The notes below the pieces were generated by a model that saw only the letters and a program-made list of their open reading frames with translations, did not search any database and was not told the origin of the DNA. A stretch of DNA of 64,000 bases from Ctena decussata (taxonomy: Eukaryota > Mollusca > Bivalvia > Lucinida > Lucinidae): contig OZ022505.1 in NCBI GenBank assembly GCA_963989385.1, forward strand, positions 56,795,737 through 56,859,736, written 5' to 3'. The translations under genes and the position numbers were made by a program. The first letter of the stretch is position 1. Each line of letters begins with the position of its first letter. Shown here piece after piece: positions 1-11,344 of the stretch.

Positions 1-1215
1 CTACAGCCAATAGGCTGTTTAGAGATCTTTACCTTTTCTTTTCAGTCTTCCCCACTGCCTTATTGCTAAAGGCCCATTCTCATTGTTTCGGTTTGGCATC
101 CCCGGTAAGTCCCAGTTCCTGATCTGGGGGTAACCTTGTCAAACCAGAACAACCCTGGCAGCACCGTGAACATCCTGGATGCTGCGGGATGAACCTTGTT
201 GATCGTTAACTGTTCCGGTTGTTTTAAAATTTTAATACAACCGGGAGTCACCAGAAAAGATATCAAGAACCAGCTTAATCCTGGGATTTCCGGGACAGGT
301 CCGGGTTTCCACCCTCCCTCGTCTATGATAAATTTAGCATTACGGTGAGCCTTTGGCTGGCTCAGCTCACAGGCCAGGATCCAGACCACCCCATATTGGT
401 GGGGCTCTGGATAACTGGTGGGGCTGGGAGGTGTCGATATGTATTTGGGAAGGGAGGGGGCGGGGGAGAGGGGGTTGAAATATGACATAATAAGGGATAA
501 ATTTGATGAGATTTTTTTATAATGTCTTTTTTGGCCTTGAAATATATGTTGTGATATCTCATAAGAATCGCCTCACCAAGGCGATTCTAATGAGATGTCA
601 TATATTTTAATCTAGCCGGACCCAAGTGGCGGGGCTGAAGCCCCAAAGCCCACCCCCTGGATCCGGGGCTGCCTCAGGAGCCCTGTTTCATACCGGTGGA
701 GGCAGGGATTGGAACAAGCCCTGTTTTTACCTGAAAAATGGCAGTACACCTACGGTTAGGGCCAGTAGATCCTAGTTTTGTTAGGGACTGATCCGGTTCA
801 ATAGGGTTCATGTGGGATGAACCCGGCTCCACCACGGTTAAAGATGGTGACCATGTTGATCTGGCTAACTGCCCCGGTTGTTTTAAAATTTTAATGCAAC
901 CAAGAGTCACCAGGAAAGATATCAAGAACCAGCTTAATCCTGGGATTTCCGAGACAGGTCCGGGTTTCCACCCTCCCTTTACCATGATAAACTTTAGCAT
1001 TCCAGTAAGATGTTGAACTCTGGCCTTTGGCCGGCTCAGCTCAGGAGCCCCATTTCATACCGGTGGAGGCAGGGATGGGAACAAGCCCTGTTTATACCTG
1101 AAAAATGGCAGTACACCTACGGTTAGGGCCGGTAGATCCCAGTTTTGTTAGCGACTGATCCGGTTCAATACGGTTCATGTGGGATGAACCCGGCTCCACC
1201 ACGGTTACAGATGGT
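1..1215. repeat. Tandem repeat, unit about 367 bp, with an insertion
   Basis: The segment from CTCAGGAGCCC at 673 recurs at 1040 (period 367): TTTCATACCGGTGGAGGCAG, GGCAGTACACCTACGGTTAG and CCGGTTCAATA are shared. The second half of the unit also appears at about 150-370 (TTTTAAAATTTTAATACAAC, ACAGGTCCGGGTTTCCACCC). Sequence at 370-665 separates the first copy. No gene seen. Confidence 0.7.
553..596. repeat. Hairpin, arms about 18 nt
   Basis: ATCTCATAAGAATCGCCT and its near-perfect complement GGCGATTCTAATGAGAT around a 6-nt loop. It is the centre of the sequence interrupting the 367-bp repeat. Confidence 0.6.
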
Positions 1216-1764
1216 GAAGCTGCGGTGACATGGGGTGTAATGTCCCGGTATGTAACAAATTCTAGACCGGGGATACACCATGAGTACGTTGGTAATGTGA
1301 GAATGCCATTTATTTCTTTAGGAAAAAGGATCATCACGGTATACCTGCTTTTCTTCACTAGGCGATACCGGGATGAGCACTGTGACAGTGAGAATGGGGC
1401 TTAAGGTATGAACTGGAGAGAGGACAAGTGAAACCAAGATTGTAGGCATATGAAGTTTCTACTGAAGTTTGCTTTATCTTTACAAGATTTTAGCTTTACA
1501 ACAGCTTGATACTTGATCGAGTTTCAGTGTCGTGAGCTTTCAATGTAAATTTTGTTTCAGCTCACCTCTTAAATTGTTCATTTAGCATTGTTTGCCCTGA
1601 GCCAGATGTGGTATACAATAGTTGATTTCATGTTTAGGGGAGTTGAGCATTGAAAAAAGGTTGTGTGTATTGCGGGTTAGGTCACCAGTTAGGGAAGTAC
1701 CCCACCCCATTACCACTGCACCTGACTCGCGTTTTAACACGTTTTGATTAATCTAGCTGAAATT

Positions 1765-2690
1765 GCACAACCTGCCTATAGTCACTATAATCACTGTGTG
1801 AGTCTGTCCATCCGTTATCAGTTGGCGAAAACCGTTATCAGTTAGCGAAAACGCTTATAACTCTTGAACCGCATGGGATATTTTGACAAAATTTTGCATA
1901 CTTATACATGTCAACATTATCTAACGACTCGCATGCATACCAACCTTATTTGGTGGACGAGGCTTTGCTGAGCACAAGTTGAAAATTTACGGCCAACTAC
2001 TGAAAATGCTCATAACTCTTGAACACCGTGGAAAATATGGTTCAAATTTTGTATGCATATGTATTTTAACATACTCCAGCCACCGGCATGCAAAACAGTG
2101 ACGAGGCTTCACCGAGCATCAATTTGGCGGTTGAGCTCTTTTATTGAAAATGCTCATAACTCTTGGACCGCTTGGTATATTTGCTTCAAATTTTGTATAC
2201 TTATGTAATTTAACATTGCCCAGCCACTGGTATGCAAAACAGTGACGAGGCTTCACCGAGCATCAATTTGGCCGGTCGAGCTCTTTTTATTGAAAATACT
2301 CATAACTCGTGGACCGCTAGGTATATTTGCTTCAAATTTTGTATACTTAGGTAATTTAACATTGCCCAGCCACTGGTATGCAAAACAGTGACGAGGCATC
2401 ACCGAGCATCTGTTTGGCCGGTTGAGCTCTTTTATTGAAAATGCTCATAACTCTTAGACCGCTTGGTATATTTTGCTTAAAATTTTGTATACTTATGTAA
2501 TTTAACATTGCCCAGCCGTGGTTTGCAAAACAGTGACGAGGCTTCACCGAGCATCAATTTGGCCGGTCGAGCTCTTTTATTGAAAATGCTCACAACTCTT
2601 GGACCGCTTGGTATATTTGCTTCAAATTTTGTATACTTATGAAATTTAACATTGCCCAGCCACTGGTATGCAAAACATTTTTATTGCACA
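1765..2690. repeat. Tandem array, period about 145 bp, with GTCC-rich head
   Basis: Unit starts at TGAAAATGCTCATAACTC near 2001, 2145, 2291, 2436 and 2581. Each unit has ACCGCTTGGTATATTTGC, TTTTGTATACTTATG, CCAGCCACTGGTATGC and GTGACGAGGCTTCACCGAGC. The head (1765-2000) has AATCACTGTGTGAGTC and GTCCATCCG. Confidence 0.75.
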
Positions 2691-3115
2691 ACCTGCAGGT
2701 TTGCACTATAATCACTGTGTGAGTCCGTCCGTCCGTCCATCCGTTACCAGCTAGCGAAAACGCTTATAGCTCTTGAACCGCATTCTATATTTTGATACAT
2801 GTCAACATTATCTAACGACTCGCATGCATAACCGTCTTTTTTGATGGACGAGGCTTTGCTGAGCACAAGTTGAAAATTTACGGTCACGTAGTGAAAATGC
2901 TCATAACTCGTGAACCCCGTGGTATATATGGTTCAAATTTTGTATACTTATGTATTTTTACATTGTCCAGCCACCGGCATGCAAAACGGTGACGAAAGTC
3001 TAAACAGTATTGCACGACCCACAGGTGTGCACTTTAATCGCTGTGCAAGTCCATCAGTCTGTTTGTCCTTCCGCTGTAGTTAGTAAGTGAAATTGCTCAT
3101 AACTCTTAACCACAT
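2686..3115. repeat. Second and third heads of the same repeat family
   Basis: TTGCACAACCTGCAGG then TCCGTCCGTCCGTCCATCCG restarts the family at 2686 and runs one unit to about 3000. A third, shorter head begins at 3009 (TTGCACGACCCACAGG) and ends near 3115. Confidence 0.65.
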
Positions 3116-3755
3116 GGTGTAGTTTGATAAAAATATGCATCATTCTACAAGAAATGACCAATTTCATTTCCATACATTCCTTCTGGCACCAGAAACTGAT
3201 TATTCTACATTCACCACGGGTTGTGCACATTACCATCAGTTGATTTAGAGAGAGGTTAAAGAGGTCGTCATTTAATCTCCAGACGAAATAAAATCTAGCA
3301 AGGGGGTATCTCGGTGGAAAAGGTTCCGCCATTTATACGGAGCGAAACTCGCTACGTAGATTTGTAGGAGCCCTGGTAGCCCCGTGAAGTTATGATTCCG
3401 GGATCGATAGCCGCTTGAGGTGTAAATGAAGTCTCACTGCACTCAGCATTTCATTATCACCCTTAGCGTCCTGAAATTATTAGAATAATGTTTAAAAGGA
3501 CGTAAAAATCGCAAATCATCTGTCAATCCATACGGAGATTCGTTTGTTCTTGAAAAATATGAATTCTACATTGAGCGAAACAGTTTTCACTCAGCACTCA
3601 ACTCAGTATTGGCTAATACAAGAATTGGCTGATAGCTGTCTAGTTTTACATGAAGAAAACGCCAGCAGTAAATTAATTTAGCTGATAACAACCAATTTGA
3701 ACCGGACATTAATAAAATAATTTTTAATATGCGAACTGAAGAAAAATGTCTCCCC
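3116..3755. other. No recognised feature
   Basis: AT-rich intergenic sequence. No splice-flanked coding segment, repeat or palindrome that I can name. Short frames here look accidental. Confidence 0.4.
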
Positions 3756-3789
3756 ACTCGCGTACTGAGAGAACCGCAAACTCTGGCTT

Positions 3790-4035
3790 CTGATTGGTTG
3801 AGGTGGATTCGCGATTTTCGCGTTTTCTACGTCATTGGCAAACGCAAATGAGTGTCCCTGATTGGTTGATATTTTCTTCGCGAAATCTGAGTCAAAACGC
3901 GTTTTTACGGGTTTCAGGTAAGCCGAGTTGATTGGCTGTTGGGAAAACGCGTTTAACGCGTGAGTACGCGCATCAACGAGTTCCGAAACGCGTTTCATAC
4001 ACACGCGCGAGGGACGCGTTCGAAACGCGTTCAAA
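3790..4035. promoter_or_regulatory. CpG-rich block with four ATTGG (CCAAT) boxes and six ACGCGT sites
   Basis: ATTGG at 3793, 3834, 3861 and 3931 (all the same orientation; reverse CCAAT, the NF-Y core), then ACGCGT at 3897, 3947, 3956, 3988, 4014 and 4025, plus TTTCGCG/TTCGCG runs. CpG density is far above the surroundings. It looks like a promoter of cell-cycle type, but I find no convincing gene starting beside it on either strand. Confidence 0.4.
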
Positions 4036-4865
4036 ACGCGAAAAGTGTACGGTTTTGCGCTGCCGGTACTGTATCGTCTCTGCCTCCGTAACAAAGATGT
4101 TTTCGCTGAAGATTGTTTGTACAAGTCTTAATTATCTTACATACAACCAAACAGTTTCCTAATTTTGTGATTATTTCGTAATGAAATGCGAGGGAGTATA
4201 CCTGTAAATTACATGGTTTAAGGAAATGGGGCGGGTTTTGCAAACAGGAAATGGAACCAAATAAGTCTGATCAGGTCTTCACTTTTTACGTTGAAGGAAT
4301 CCCTCAAACTGATCATGCTGAAACATGAACTAATCCAGACCAAGAAATGGAATCAACCATCCTCCCAGTAAGATGTTTATTTCACTACTACTACTACTAC
4401 TACTACTAATAGCAACGACTTAAGTGGTTTTATAAATACGGCCCCTGGTGAGTTATATTCTGTGACTGAGGTAATTCCTTTGGCATCTTTATTGATAGTT
4501 CCCAATGAGGTATGACAGTTTTGTTTAAATAACAAAAAGATTTAAATGCCGCTTGTCGCATCGCACCTCAAAACCACATATACATGTTGGCTGCAGTTTA
4601 TAGACAGCTCTGCTCTTCTTTAAATATACAAATAACTGTGTTTTGCTCAAAAGCGAAAATAGCCGCTGTAAATACATTTGGTCTTAGGTACTTTTACACA
4701 TTTTTCGTAAAGTTTCCACTCCAAAACTCCTAAAAGATATTCCGAAGTTCATTTAATTAATATGCTGGAACTTCTTGTTGACAGTATTTACGTTAAGTTC
4801 GGCGCCCACGTTTTCTAACAAACCCTCCCCCTTATTACCAACTTCACAGTGTCGGAGCGGAAATG
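4036..4865. other. Intergenic; CTA microsatellite and MITE end
   Basis: Contains (CTA)n at 4386-4410 and, at 4413-4447, the right end of the GGGGCCGTATTCATAA element family (AACGACTTAAGTGG and ATACGGCCCC). Otherwise nothing recognised. Confidence 0.5.
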
Positions 4866-4932
4866 TACAGTGTTTGAGATTGTATCGTCTCCTGTGATTC
4901 TGTACGGTGAGAATCCGACACTTGGTGTAAAG
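4866..4932 (+). repeat. Left copy of a 67-bp inverted repeat pair
   Basis: Begins TACAGTGTTTGAGATTG, ends ACACTTGGTGTAAAG. Its reverse complement, with two mismatches, is at 10301-10367. The pair encloses 5.4 kb. Confidence 0.7.
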
Positions 4933-5635
4933 GATGTGAATATACATGGTAAATAATGTTGGCAATTTTCTCAAGTTATGATTAAAAAGCCAGACTGTTT
5001 TGGTCCGTTTGACGCATCAGTAAATTTAGAATACCTCAAGAAGGTAAATGTCATTTATAAAGTGTTCTTAGTGTTATGCACATGTCTCAATCATCTTTGC
5101 ATGCAAAAATATGCATGATCGCATCAATGACGAAATGTGTATTTATCGCATTATCGAACGAAACACCGATTGTTTTCATAAGGACCACATTATAGAAACA
5201 TATATTTGTGAAATAACATCTTCGAAGCGGATCTGCACTGGAGATAAATCCTAAAAATTCTTCATTTTACAGGACACTGCATGTATCGACTGTTGTACAG
5301 TGACTTGGTATGCTGTCGTACAGACAACTGCGATTTTCAAGAATTTTTCTGTACAGTCACTTGTATATAGTATCTGCTTCTTTTACCATGTTTACGATAA
5401 ACCACAGCGCCAGCTGACCTTCAATCACACCGAAAGCAAATGTTACCACCACTACAGCCGTATTCGCCTCCTATCTGATGTAGACGACCCTTTGTGGCGT
5501 ATATCAGCATCTGGTCCATTCCATATGCATGCGTTTAAACCAAGTTCTTCAAAAACTTTGTATCTCAGTAACCACTCAGCAAAAAAAAACATTCATACTT
5601 GGACCAAAGGTACCTTGGAGGGTCAGCTTTCATTA

Positions 5636-8015
5636 GCTCACCTGAGCCGAAGGCTCAGAGGTGAGCTTATAGGATGGGAGTCGAGCCGTCGTCCGTCCGT
5701 CCGTGGGTGCGTCAACACTTTCAAACATAAATATCTCAGAGACCAGTGGGCCGATCGCAATCAAATTTTATCTGAAGCATCATTTGGGTGGGGGAAAGGC
5801 TGCATTAGGTTTTGGTGCCGATCAGCTCAGAACTCTGGTTTCCATGGCAACAGATAGCCCCCATAGGGTTATAATGGGGAAAACGGCGTCATCACGTTTT
5901 CTCGACTGTTTTTGATTAGATCCTTATCATACTTGCAGGTAATGATGACATACACAAGAGCTTGGATGAGTTCGAAATTTGGTCGGATTCGAGCACAGAC
6001 TACGGAGTTAGCTGCCCTTCAGCGTTTGAAAAAAATCCCATAGTGTTATAATGGGGAAAATGGTGTCATCACGTTTTCTCAACTGTTTTTGCTTAGATCC
6101 TTATCATACTTGCAGGTAATGATGACATACATAAGAGCTTGGATGAGTTCGAAATTTGGCCGGATTCGAGCACAGACTACGGAGTTAGCTGCCCTTGAGC
6201 GTTTGAAAAAAATCCCATAGGGTTATAATGGAGAAAACAAGGTCATCACATATTTTTAGAAAAATTTCATCGCTCTATTGCCTACATTTCTCAACGGATT
6301 TTAAAATAACTTCACACAAATGTAGGGCGTGACAATATCTCGAGCAAGTTCGACTTTCAGGATGCTGCGCCCAAGGTCAAGGTCACTGTGGCTAATTTTA
6401 GAAAAACTTTGTCAGCGCTCTAGCACCTACATTTCTCAATGGATTTTAAAATAACTTCACACAAATGTAGGGCATGACAATATCTCGAGCAAGTTTGACT
6501 TTCAGGTTGCTGTGCCCAAGGTCAAGGCCACTGTGGCTATTTTTAGAAAATCTTTGTCATCGCTCTAGCGCCTACATTTCTCAATGGATTTTGAAATAAT
6601 TTCACACAAATGTAGGGCATGACAATATCTCGAGCAAGTTTGACTTTCAGGTTGCTGTGCCCAAGGTCAAGGCCACTGTGGCTATTTTTAGAAAATCTTT
6701 GTCATCGCTCTAGCGCCTACATTTCTCAATGGATTTTGAAATAATTTCACACAAATGTAGGGCATGACAATATCTCGAGCAAGTTCGACTTTCAGGGTGC
6801 TGCGTCCAAGGTCAAGGTCACTGTGGCTATTTTTAGAAAAACTTTGTCATCGCTCTAAGGCCTACATTTCTCAACAGATTTTAAAATAACTTCACACAAA
6901 TGTAGGGCATGACAATATCTCGAGCAAGTTTGACTTTCAGGGTGCTGCGCCCAAGGTCAAGGTCACTGTGGCTATTTTTAGAAAAACTTTGTCATCGCTC
7001 TAGCGCCTACATTTCTCAACGGATTTTGAAATAACTTCACACGAATGTAGGGCATGTCAATATCTCAAGCAAGTTCGACTTTCAGGGTGCTGTGCCCAAG
7101 GTCAAGGTCGCTGTGGCTATTTTTAGAAAAACTTTGTCATCGCCCTAGCACCTTTTTTGAAATAATTTGACACAAATGTAGGGTATGACAATATCTCAAG
7201 CAAGTTCGACTTTCAGGATGCTGTGCCCAAGATCAAGGTCACTGTGGCTATTTTTAGAAAAACTTTGTCATCGCTCTAGCACCTACATTTCTCAGCGGAT
7301 TTTAAAATGAATTCACACAAATGTAGAGCATGACAATATCTTGAGCAAGTTTGACTTTCAGGGTGCTGCAATCAAGGTTTTTGATTAGATCCTTATCATA
7401 CTTGCAGGTAATGATGACATACATAAGAGCTTGGATGAGTTCGAAATTTGGCCAGATTCGAGCACAGACTACGGAGTTAACTGCCCTTGAGCGTTTGAAA
7501 AAAATCCCATAGTCTTATAATGGAGAAAACAACGTCATCACATTTTCATTTATCATCGGATCCTCTTCATAATTGCAGGTAATGAGGATATGCATAAAAG
7601 CTTGGATTAGTTAGCATTTCGGCTAGATCCCACCACTGACTATGGAGTACCTGCCCTGAGCATCCAAAAAATCAATGTCGCCACTTTTTCTTGGTTTCTA
7701 CTGATCTGATCCTTTTCAAACTTGCAGGTAATGAGGAAATGCATAATATCTTAAATAAGTTCAAATTTTGGCCAGATCAGGCCAACCACTATAAAGTTAG
7801 CTGCCCTTGACAGCTCTGTCTATTGTGCTCTTGATCGGATACTTTTTAAACTTGCATATATTAGATGAGGGCATACATAATGTTTTGGATGAGTTTAATT
7901 TTCAGTCTGATTGGACCACTGACTGTGGAGTTAGCTGCCCTTGAGCATCTTAAATATCCCTATAGGTTTACAATGTCTCTCAGGTGAGCAATTGTTGCCC
8001 TTTGGGCTACTTGTT
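5636..8015. repeat. Composite dispersed repeat with CACCTGAGCC/AGGTGAGC ends
   Basis: Left end is the hairpin GCTCACCTGAGCC-GAA-GGCTCAGAGGTGAGC, followed by GTCGTCCGTCCGTCCG. The right end is CTCTCAGGTGAGCAATTG then TTGGGCTACTTG. Inside are two tandem families: a unit of about 180 bp (5860-6240 and 7377-7960, with CTTGCAGGTAATGATGAC and CGGAGTTAGCTGCCCTT) and a unit of about 145 bp between them. Elements with these ends are common in bivalve genomes as I remember them. No transposase frame. Confidence 0.65.
6247..7376. repeat. Tandem array inside the composite repeat, period about 145 bp, eight units
   Basis: TTTTAGAAAA recurs near 6254, 6397, 6541, 6687, 6831, 6977, 7121 and 7252. Each unit holds TCATCGCTCTAG, CACACAAATGTAGGGCATGA, CAATATCTCGAGCAAG and CAAGGTCAAGGTCACTGTGG. 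The unit at 7121 has a short deletion. Confidence 0.8.
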
Positions 8016-8049
8016 TCATGACTCCTAGCCCCAGGGTCCTTGCCTGGGT

Positions 8050-8272
8050 GTGGCTAGCTATCAAAATCTTGGACACCTTAAAAAGTGTTGTTTTTTTCTG
8101 CTTATCTATTTCAAACACAACTTGCGCTTAATCTTCCGGGGTATCACCAGTATCTTTTGGGAGTAAATGTGCCTTGCTCAAGAACACAACACGGCGCCTC
8201 GAGTGAGGATCGAACCCCGACCTCTCGCTCCGGAGTCCGAGGCTCTACCACTAGGCCACAGCGCTCCCCAAG
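8050..8272 (-). mobile_element. tRNA-derived SINE-like element
   Basis: On the minus strand the tRNA-like head starts near 8270: A-box-like TGGCCTAGTGGTAGAG (8243-8258) and B-box GGTTCGATCC (8208-8217), spaced as in a tRNA. The body follows with TTCTTGAGCAAGGCAC, a segment found in the centre of many animal SINEs. No anticodon stem is preserved, so it is not a working tRNA. Boundaries approximate. Confidence 0.6.
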
Positions 8273-8610
8273 GCACGAAATTAATCAGTTTTGCTGGGCG
8301 CTCATTGCATAACTACGGATCGTGGGGCTGCCTTAGTAGCCAGCGAAGACTCTGATAAGACTGCACGAATGCACATACTGATCTGAGTCTTCGCTGAGCG
8401 TACATGTGAATTGAAGGAATTATCGTGTGTCGTGCATGTGTGTGTGTCTTCTGAGAAAGTACACTGTGAAACAACGGTACTAGTATTGTAGAGCGAAAGC
8501 TATTTTGTCGATGCTTTTACTTGTAGATAGACATTTGACTCCGGCAATGTAATTGGTGTATGACTATTTTATCAACGCGCTATGTGCATATTTGTTTTTA
8601 ATTTCCAAAG

Positions 8611-9229
8611 TACATGCATTGTTGAGCCACAATATGCTACCATACACTACCATACACAAAATGCTACCGATATAGCATTTTGTGTATCCCTGCCTACACA
8701 AAATGCTATCTCAAAATTTGGGAACATATTGTGAAGGTATCATATATGCCCTACACAATATGCACCATCCAACATGAAAATGAGGGACCAAAATTTCCCC
8801 GGCGTCCATTCCGTCAAGCTTCAGATCAGAGGGTTCCGACAAATTTTACCACAATGATTGCAAAACTCATTGTTGGAAAATGAGGGGGGGGGGGGGTCTG
8901 ACCCCCCGTCTCCCGCCCCTGTATCCGCGCATGGGTACGATAATGTCAACTAAGACCGGGGTTGCCTTAAACATGTGTTTCTGAGTCTAAGTCATTAAGT
9001 CGAGCTTAAAAGTGATACTTTTTCCTGGTAGAGCATACTGTGTATCCTCGAACGACCAGTCAAATAACATATGTACCCTACCTACACAAAACGCTACCAG
9101 AAAGCATTTTGTGTACACTGCCTACACAATATGCTTTTTGGTAGCATTTTGTGTAGGCAGGGATACATAAAATGCTATCTCGGTAGTTTTTTGTGTATGG
9201 TAGCATATTGTGGCTCAACAATGCATGTA
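8611..9229. mobile_element. Fold-back element with long terminal inverted repeats
   Basis: TACATGCATTGTTGAGCC at 8611 is mirrored by GGCTCAACAATGCATGTA ending at 9229. Complementarity extends inward about 90 bases through CACAATATGCTACCATACAC and repeated CCTACACAAAATGCT motifs. No protein; non-autonomous. A G run with a complementary C run lies inside (8883-8906). Confidence 0.7.
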
Positions 9230-9350
9230 TGTATGCTTTACGTTCATGACATCAAAGGAGATAAACCAGTATCTCAAACTGCTCATCAAATGCTGCCATG
9301 TAAGTCTCATGAAATCGACGACTGAGGTTCTAAAAGTGTATTCTTTCTGT

Positions 9351-9655
9351 TGTTGTTGTTGTGTTGTTGCTTTACGTCCACGGTAAACAGCTATGGTCAT
9401 GTCGGGACGGTCAGTTAACCTAACCACACTATTCCTGGGCAGGCTTAGGCCTCCTAAGCAGTTAACCAGTACTAAGTGTCCATACTTTCACCAGTACCTG
9501 ACAACTGCCCTTCTTGAATCAGTGGAAGGGGGAAATGACCGTAGAAAAGATTTCATGATCAATTTCCACGAAAGTATGTGGCCGGACTGGGTATCGAACC
9601 CGGTACCTCTAGCTCTTCAGTCAGACGCGCTACCGACTGCGCTACGCGGCCTGGC
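9351..9655 (-). mobile_element. tRNA-derived SINE with 13-bp target duplication
   Basis: Flanked by GTATTCTTTCTGT at 9338-9350 and 9656-9668. On the minus strand it opens with a tRNA-like head: A-box TAGCGCAGTCGGTAGCGC (9627-9644) and B-box GGGTTCGATACC (about 9590-9601). Acceptor-like GGCCG/CGGCC ends are also present. It ends in an (AAC)n tail (9351-9372). 305 bp, apparently full length. Confidence 0.8.
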
Positions 9656-9668
9656 GTATTCTTTCTGT

Positions 9669-10300
9669 GCGCGACAACTGTCTTATATGAGGCAAAACTG
9701 TAGTGGTCAGTAGCTGAAAGAAACAAATGTTGGCGTACCACCGGTAAACTATTTGGGTTCAAACTTGATTAAAGGATTTATATTCTGAATTCTGGAAGTA
9801 AAAAATGTCGAAGGGTCGTCGCTGACGAAATGAAATGCATTAACTCAGCTTGATGAAAAACAACTCGATCCGAGTCACTGTACAAAGATAATAGCGGGTC
9901 ACTGTACAATTTTCAAGCTGTCCTCTGCAAGTGACTGTACGAATATCAATCGATGAACAACTCAGCATTTCATCACTTTTATTCACCCCAAACATAAAAA
10001 CCGAGGTACTACCGTTAACCTCAGATATTTTAAAGACCAATACTCATTTGCTGAAAAAATAACAGTTTATTTGTGCCTTGACACGAGAATACACGACCCT
10101 TCACATGGACGAAATCGTGTGCTGTTTTGCGTGTTCAAATGATCAAGAACTTGTGTGTGCACAACTTGGGGAAAAACATAAAGCATTCATCCTCTGAAGT
10201 TCTTCGTATATTATAAGCAATCCATAGAAATCGCAATAAGCAAGATAATAATGAAATTAAAGAAACCATCGTCATGTTTACTTACTCTTTCCGTGTATCG
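9669..10300. other. No recognised gene
   Basis: AT-rich sequence inside the 5.4-kb inverted repeat pair. Only the short GTCACTGTAC motifs near 9873-9906 and GTGACTGTACG near 9931 repeat sequence at 5295-5365. Confidence 0.4.
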
Positions 10301-10367
10301 CTTTACACCAAGTGTCGGATTCTAACTGTACAGAATCACAGGAGACGATACAATCTCAAACACTGTA
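10301..10367 (-). repeat. Right copy of the 67-bp inverted repeat pair
   Basis: Reverse complement of 4866-4932 apart from two bases. GTACAGTGACTTG-type sequences lie inside both ends (about 5295-5365 and 9870-9950), also inverted, which fits subterminal repeats. Confidence 0.7.
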
Positions 10368-10920
10368 CACTGTGAACTTGTGAGTCTTAAAGCATATCAA
10401 ATTGTGTTACAGAAAAAATAACGCAACGCAACACAGCAATTCAATTTCTCATAGAGGATGTTCTGTCACAAAATATTTCATAGATATCAGAGGATTGTGA
10501 ACTTAAAATGAAATATACTGCAGCATACCTTGTTTCCTATTTTTTAAATGAGAAACTGCACTATATTACGCTCATATAGCATCTAGTTCATCTCTCTCAT
10601 GTTAAGACTGCGATCTCTTTATTGACAATGTATATGACTGACATAATGACCTTGTTAATTTCTACATTGTTGCTGACTCTAAAGTTCTTCATTGATGACC
10701 ACGGCTGAAACACACCCGGCCTGTCAACTCCTCAAATACATAGATGATTACAGGTCACACCTGATCACACCGTTCTATGGGGCCCATAACTGTTCATCAT
10801 GTGGTTTTAGTATGTTGAGCACTTCTTCCTATAGAGATATTTTGTCAGTCTGAATCCTTGTCGAAGAGCCATTTCGGAGTGGGATAACATGAAGTCCGTA
10901 ATCTGCTAACAAACGGTGAG
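10368..10920. other. Upstream flank of the VWA-MIB gene, nothing recognised
   Basis: AT-rich; no conserved block shared with the paralogue's upstream flank that I could align, in contrast to 10921 onward. Confidence 0.4.
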
Positions 10921-11064
10921 GATATAGGGGAGAATGCCACAATACGTGGTCGTTGTGTAAATCTCAGGGTGTTATTTCCCTTATCATGACGTGGATCCTT
11001 GACTAAATTAGTGAAATTGGGAATCCGGCAAAAATAGGCGTACTTTCGTTTTGAATATCCGGCG
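10921..11064 (+). promoter_or_regulatory. Promoter / non-coding first exon of the VWA-MIB gene
   Basis: This block is repeated, clearly diverged, upstream of the second gene copy (62443-62597). Shared landmarks are a GGGGAGAATG segment near the start, TTATTTCCCTTA/TTACTTCCCTTA, a TGACGTGG box (10987-10994) and a consensus donor GTGAGT starting at 11065. I read it as core promoter plus untranslated exon 1; the transcription start cannot be placed. No TATA box stands out. Confidence 0.55.
10987..10994 (+). promoter_or_regulatory. TGACGTGG, CRE/bZIP-type box conserved in both gene copies
   Basis: TGACGTGG lies 70 bases before the untranslated exon's donor here and 81 bases before it in the paralogue (62509-62516). 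The flanking bases differ more than the box does. TGACGT is the half-site core of CREB/ATF and XBP1-type factors. Binding is inference. Confidence 0.4.
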
Positions 11065-11344
11065 GTGAGTTTAATATTTTCTAGTTTTACTGCTTTTAAT
11101 CCTGTCTTTAAAATATATTACGATTGATATGATACTATGAAGTAACCGACATATTCATAAAATAGACTTCTTGTGTAATTTCACGAAGTCTGTTAAGTTA
11201 AATTTTATTTTATCTTCCTTGATCTATCGATTATCTTTTTTTCAGATAAACACTTGAAGTTACTTATGCATAGTTTCGGTAATGAGATCTTAATAAATTT
11301 AGGCCAGAGTTCGTTGATTTGCTTTATTTTCATTTTTTTTGCAG

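Noticed and set aside
1765..3110. Regularly spaced repeats that could suggest a CRISPR array
   Set aside because: Units are contiguous tandem copies of about 145 bp with no unique spacers, in eukaryotic DNA.
5300..5857. 185-codon plus-strand open frame
   Set aside because: Its second half runs into the composite repeat with GTCCGTCC sequence, no domain is recognisable, and there is no splice or promoter context.
8197..8270. Functional tRNA gene on the minus strand
   Set aside because: A and B boxes are good, but the anticodon stem does not fold and a SINE body follows directly.
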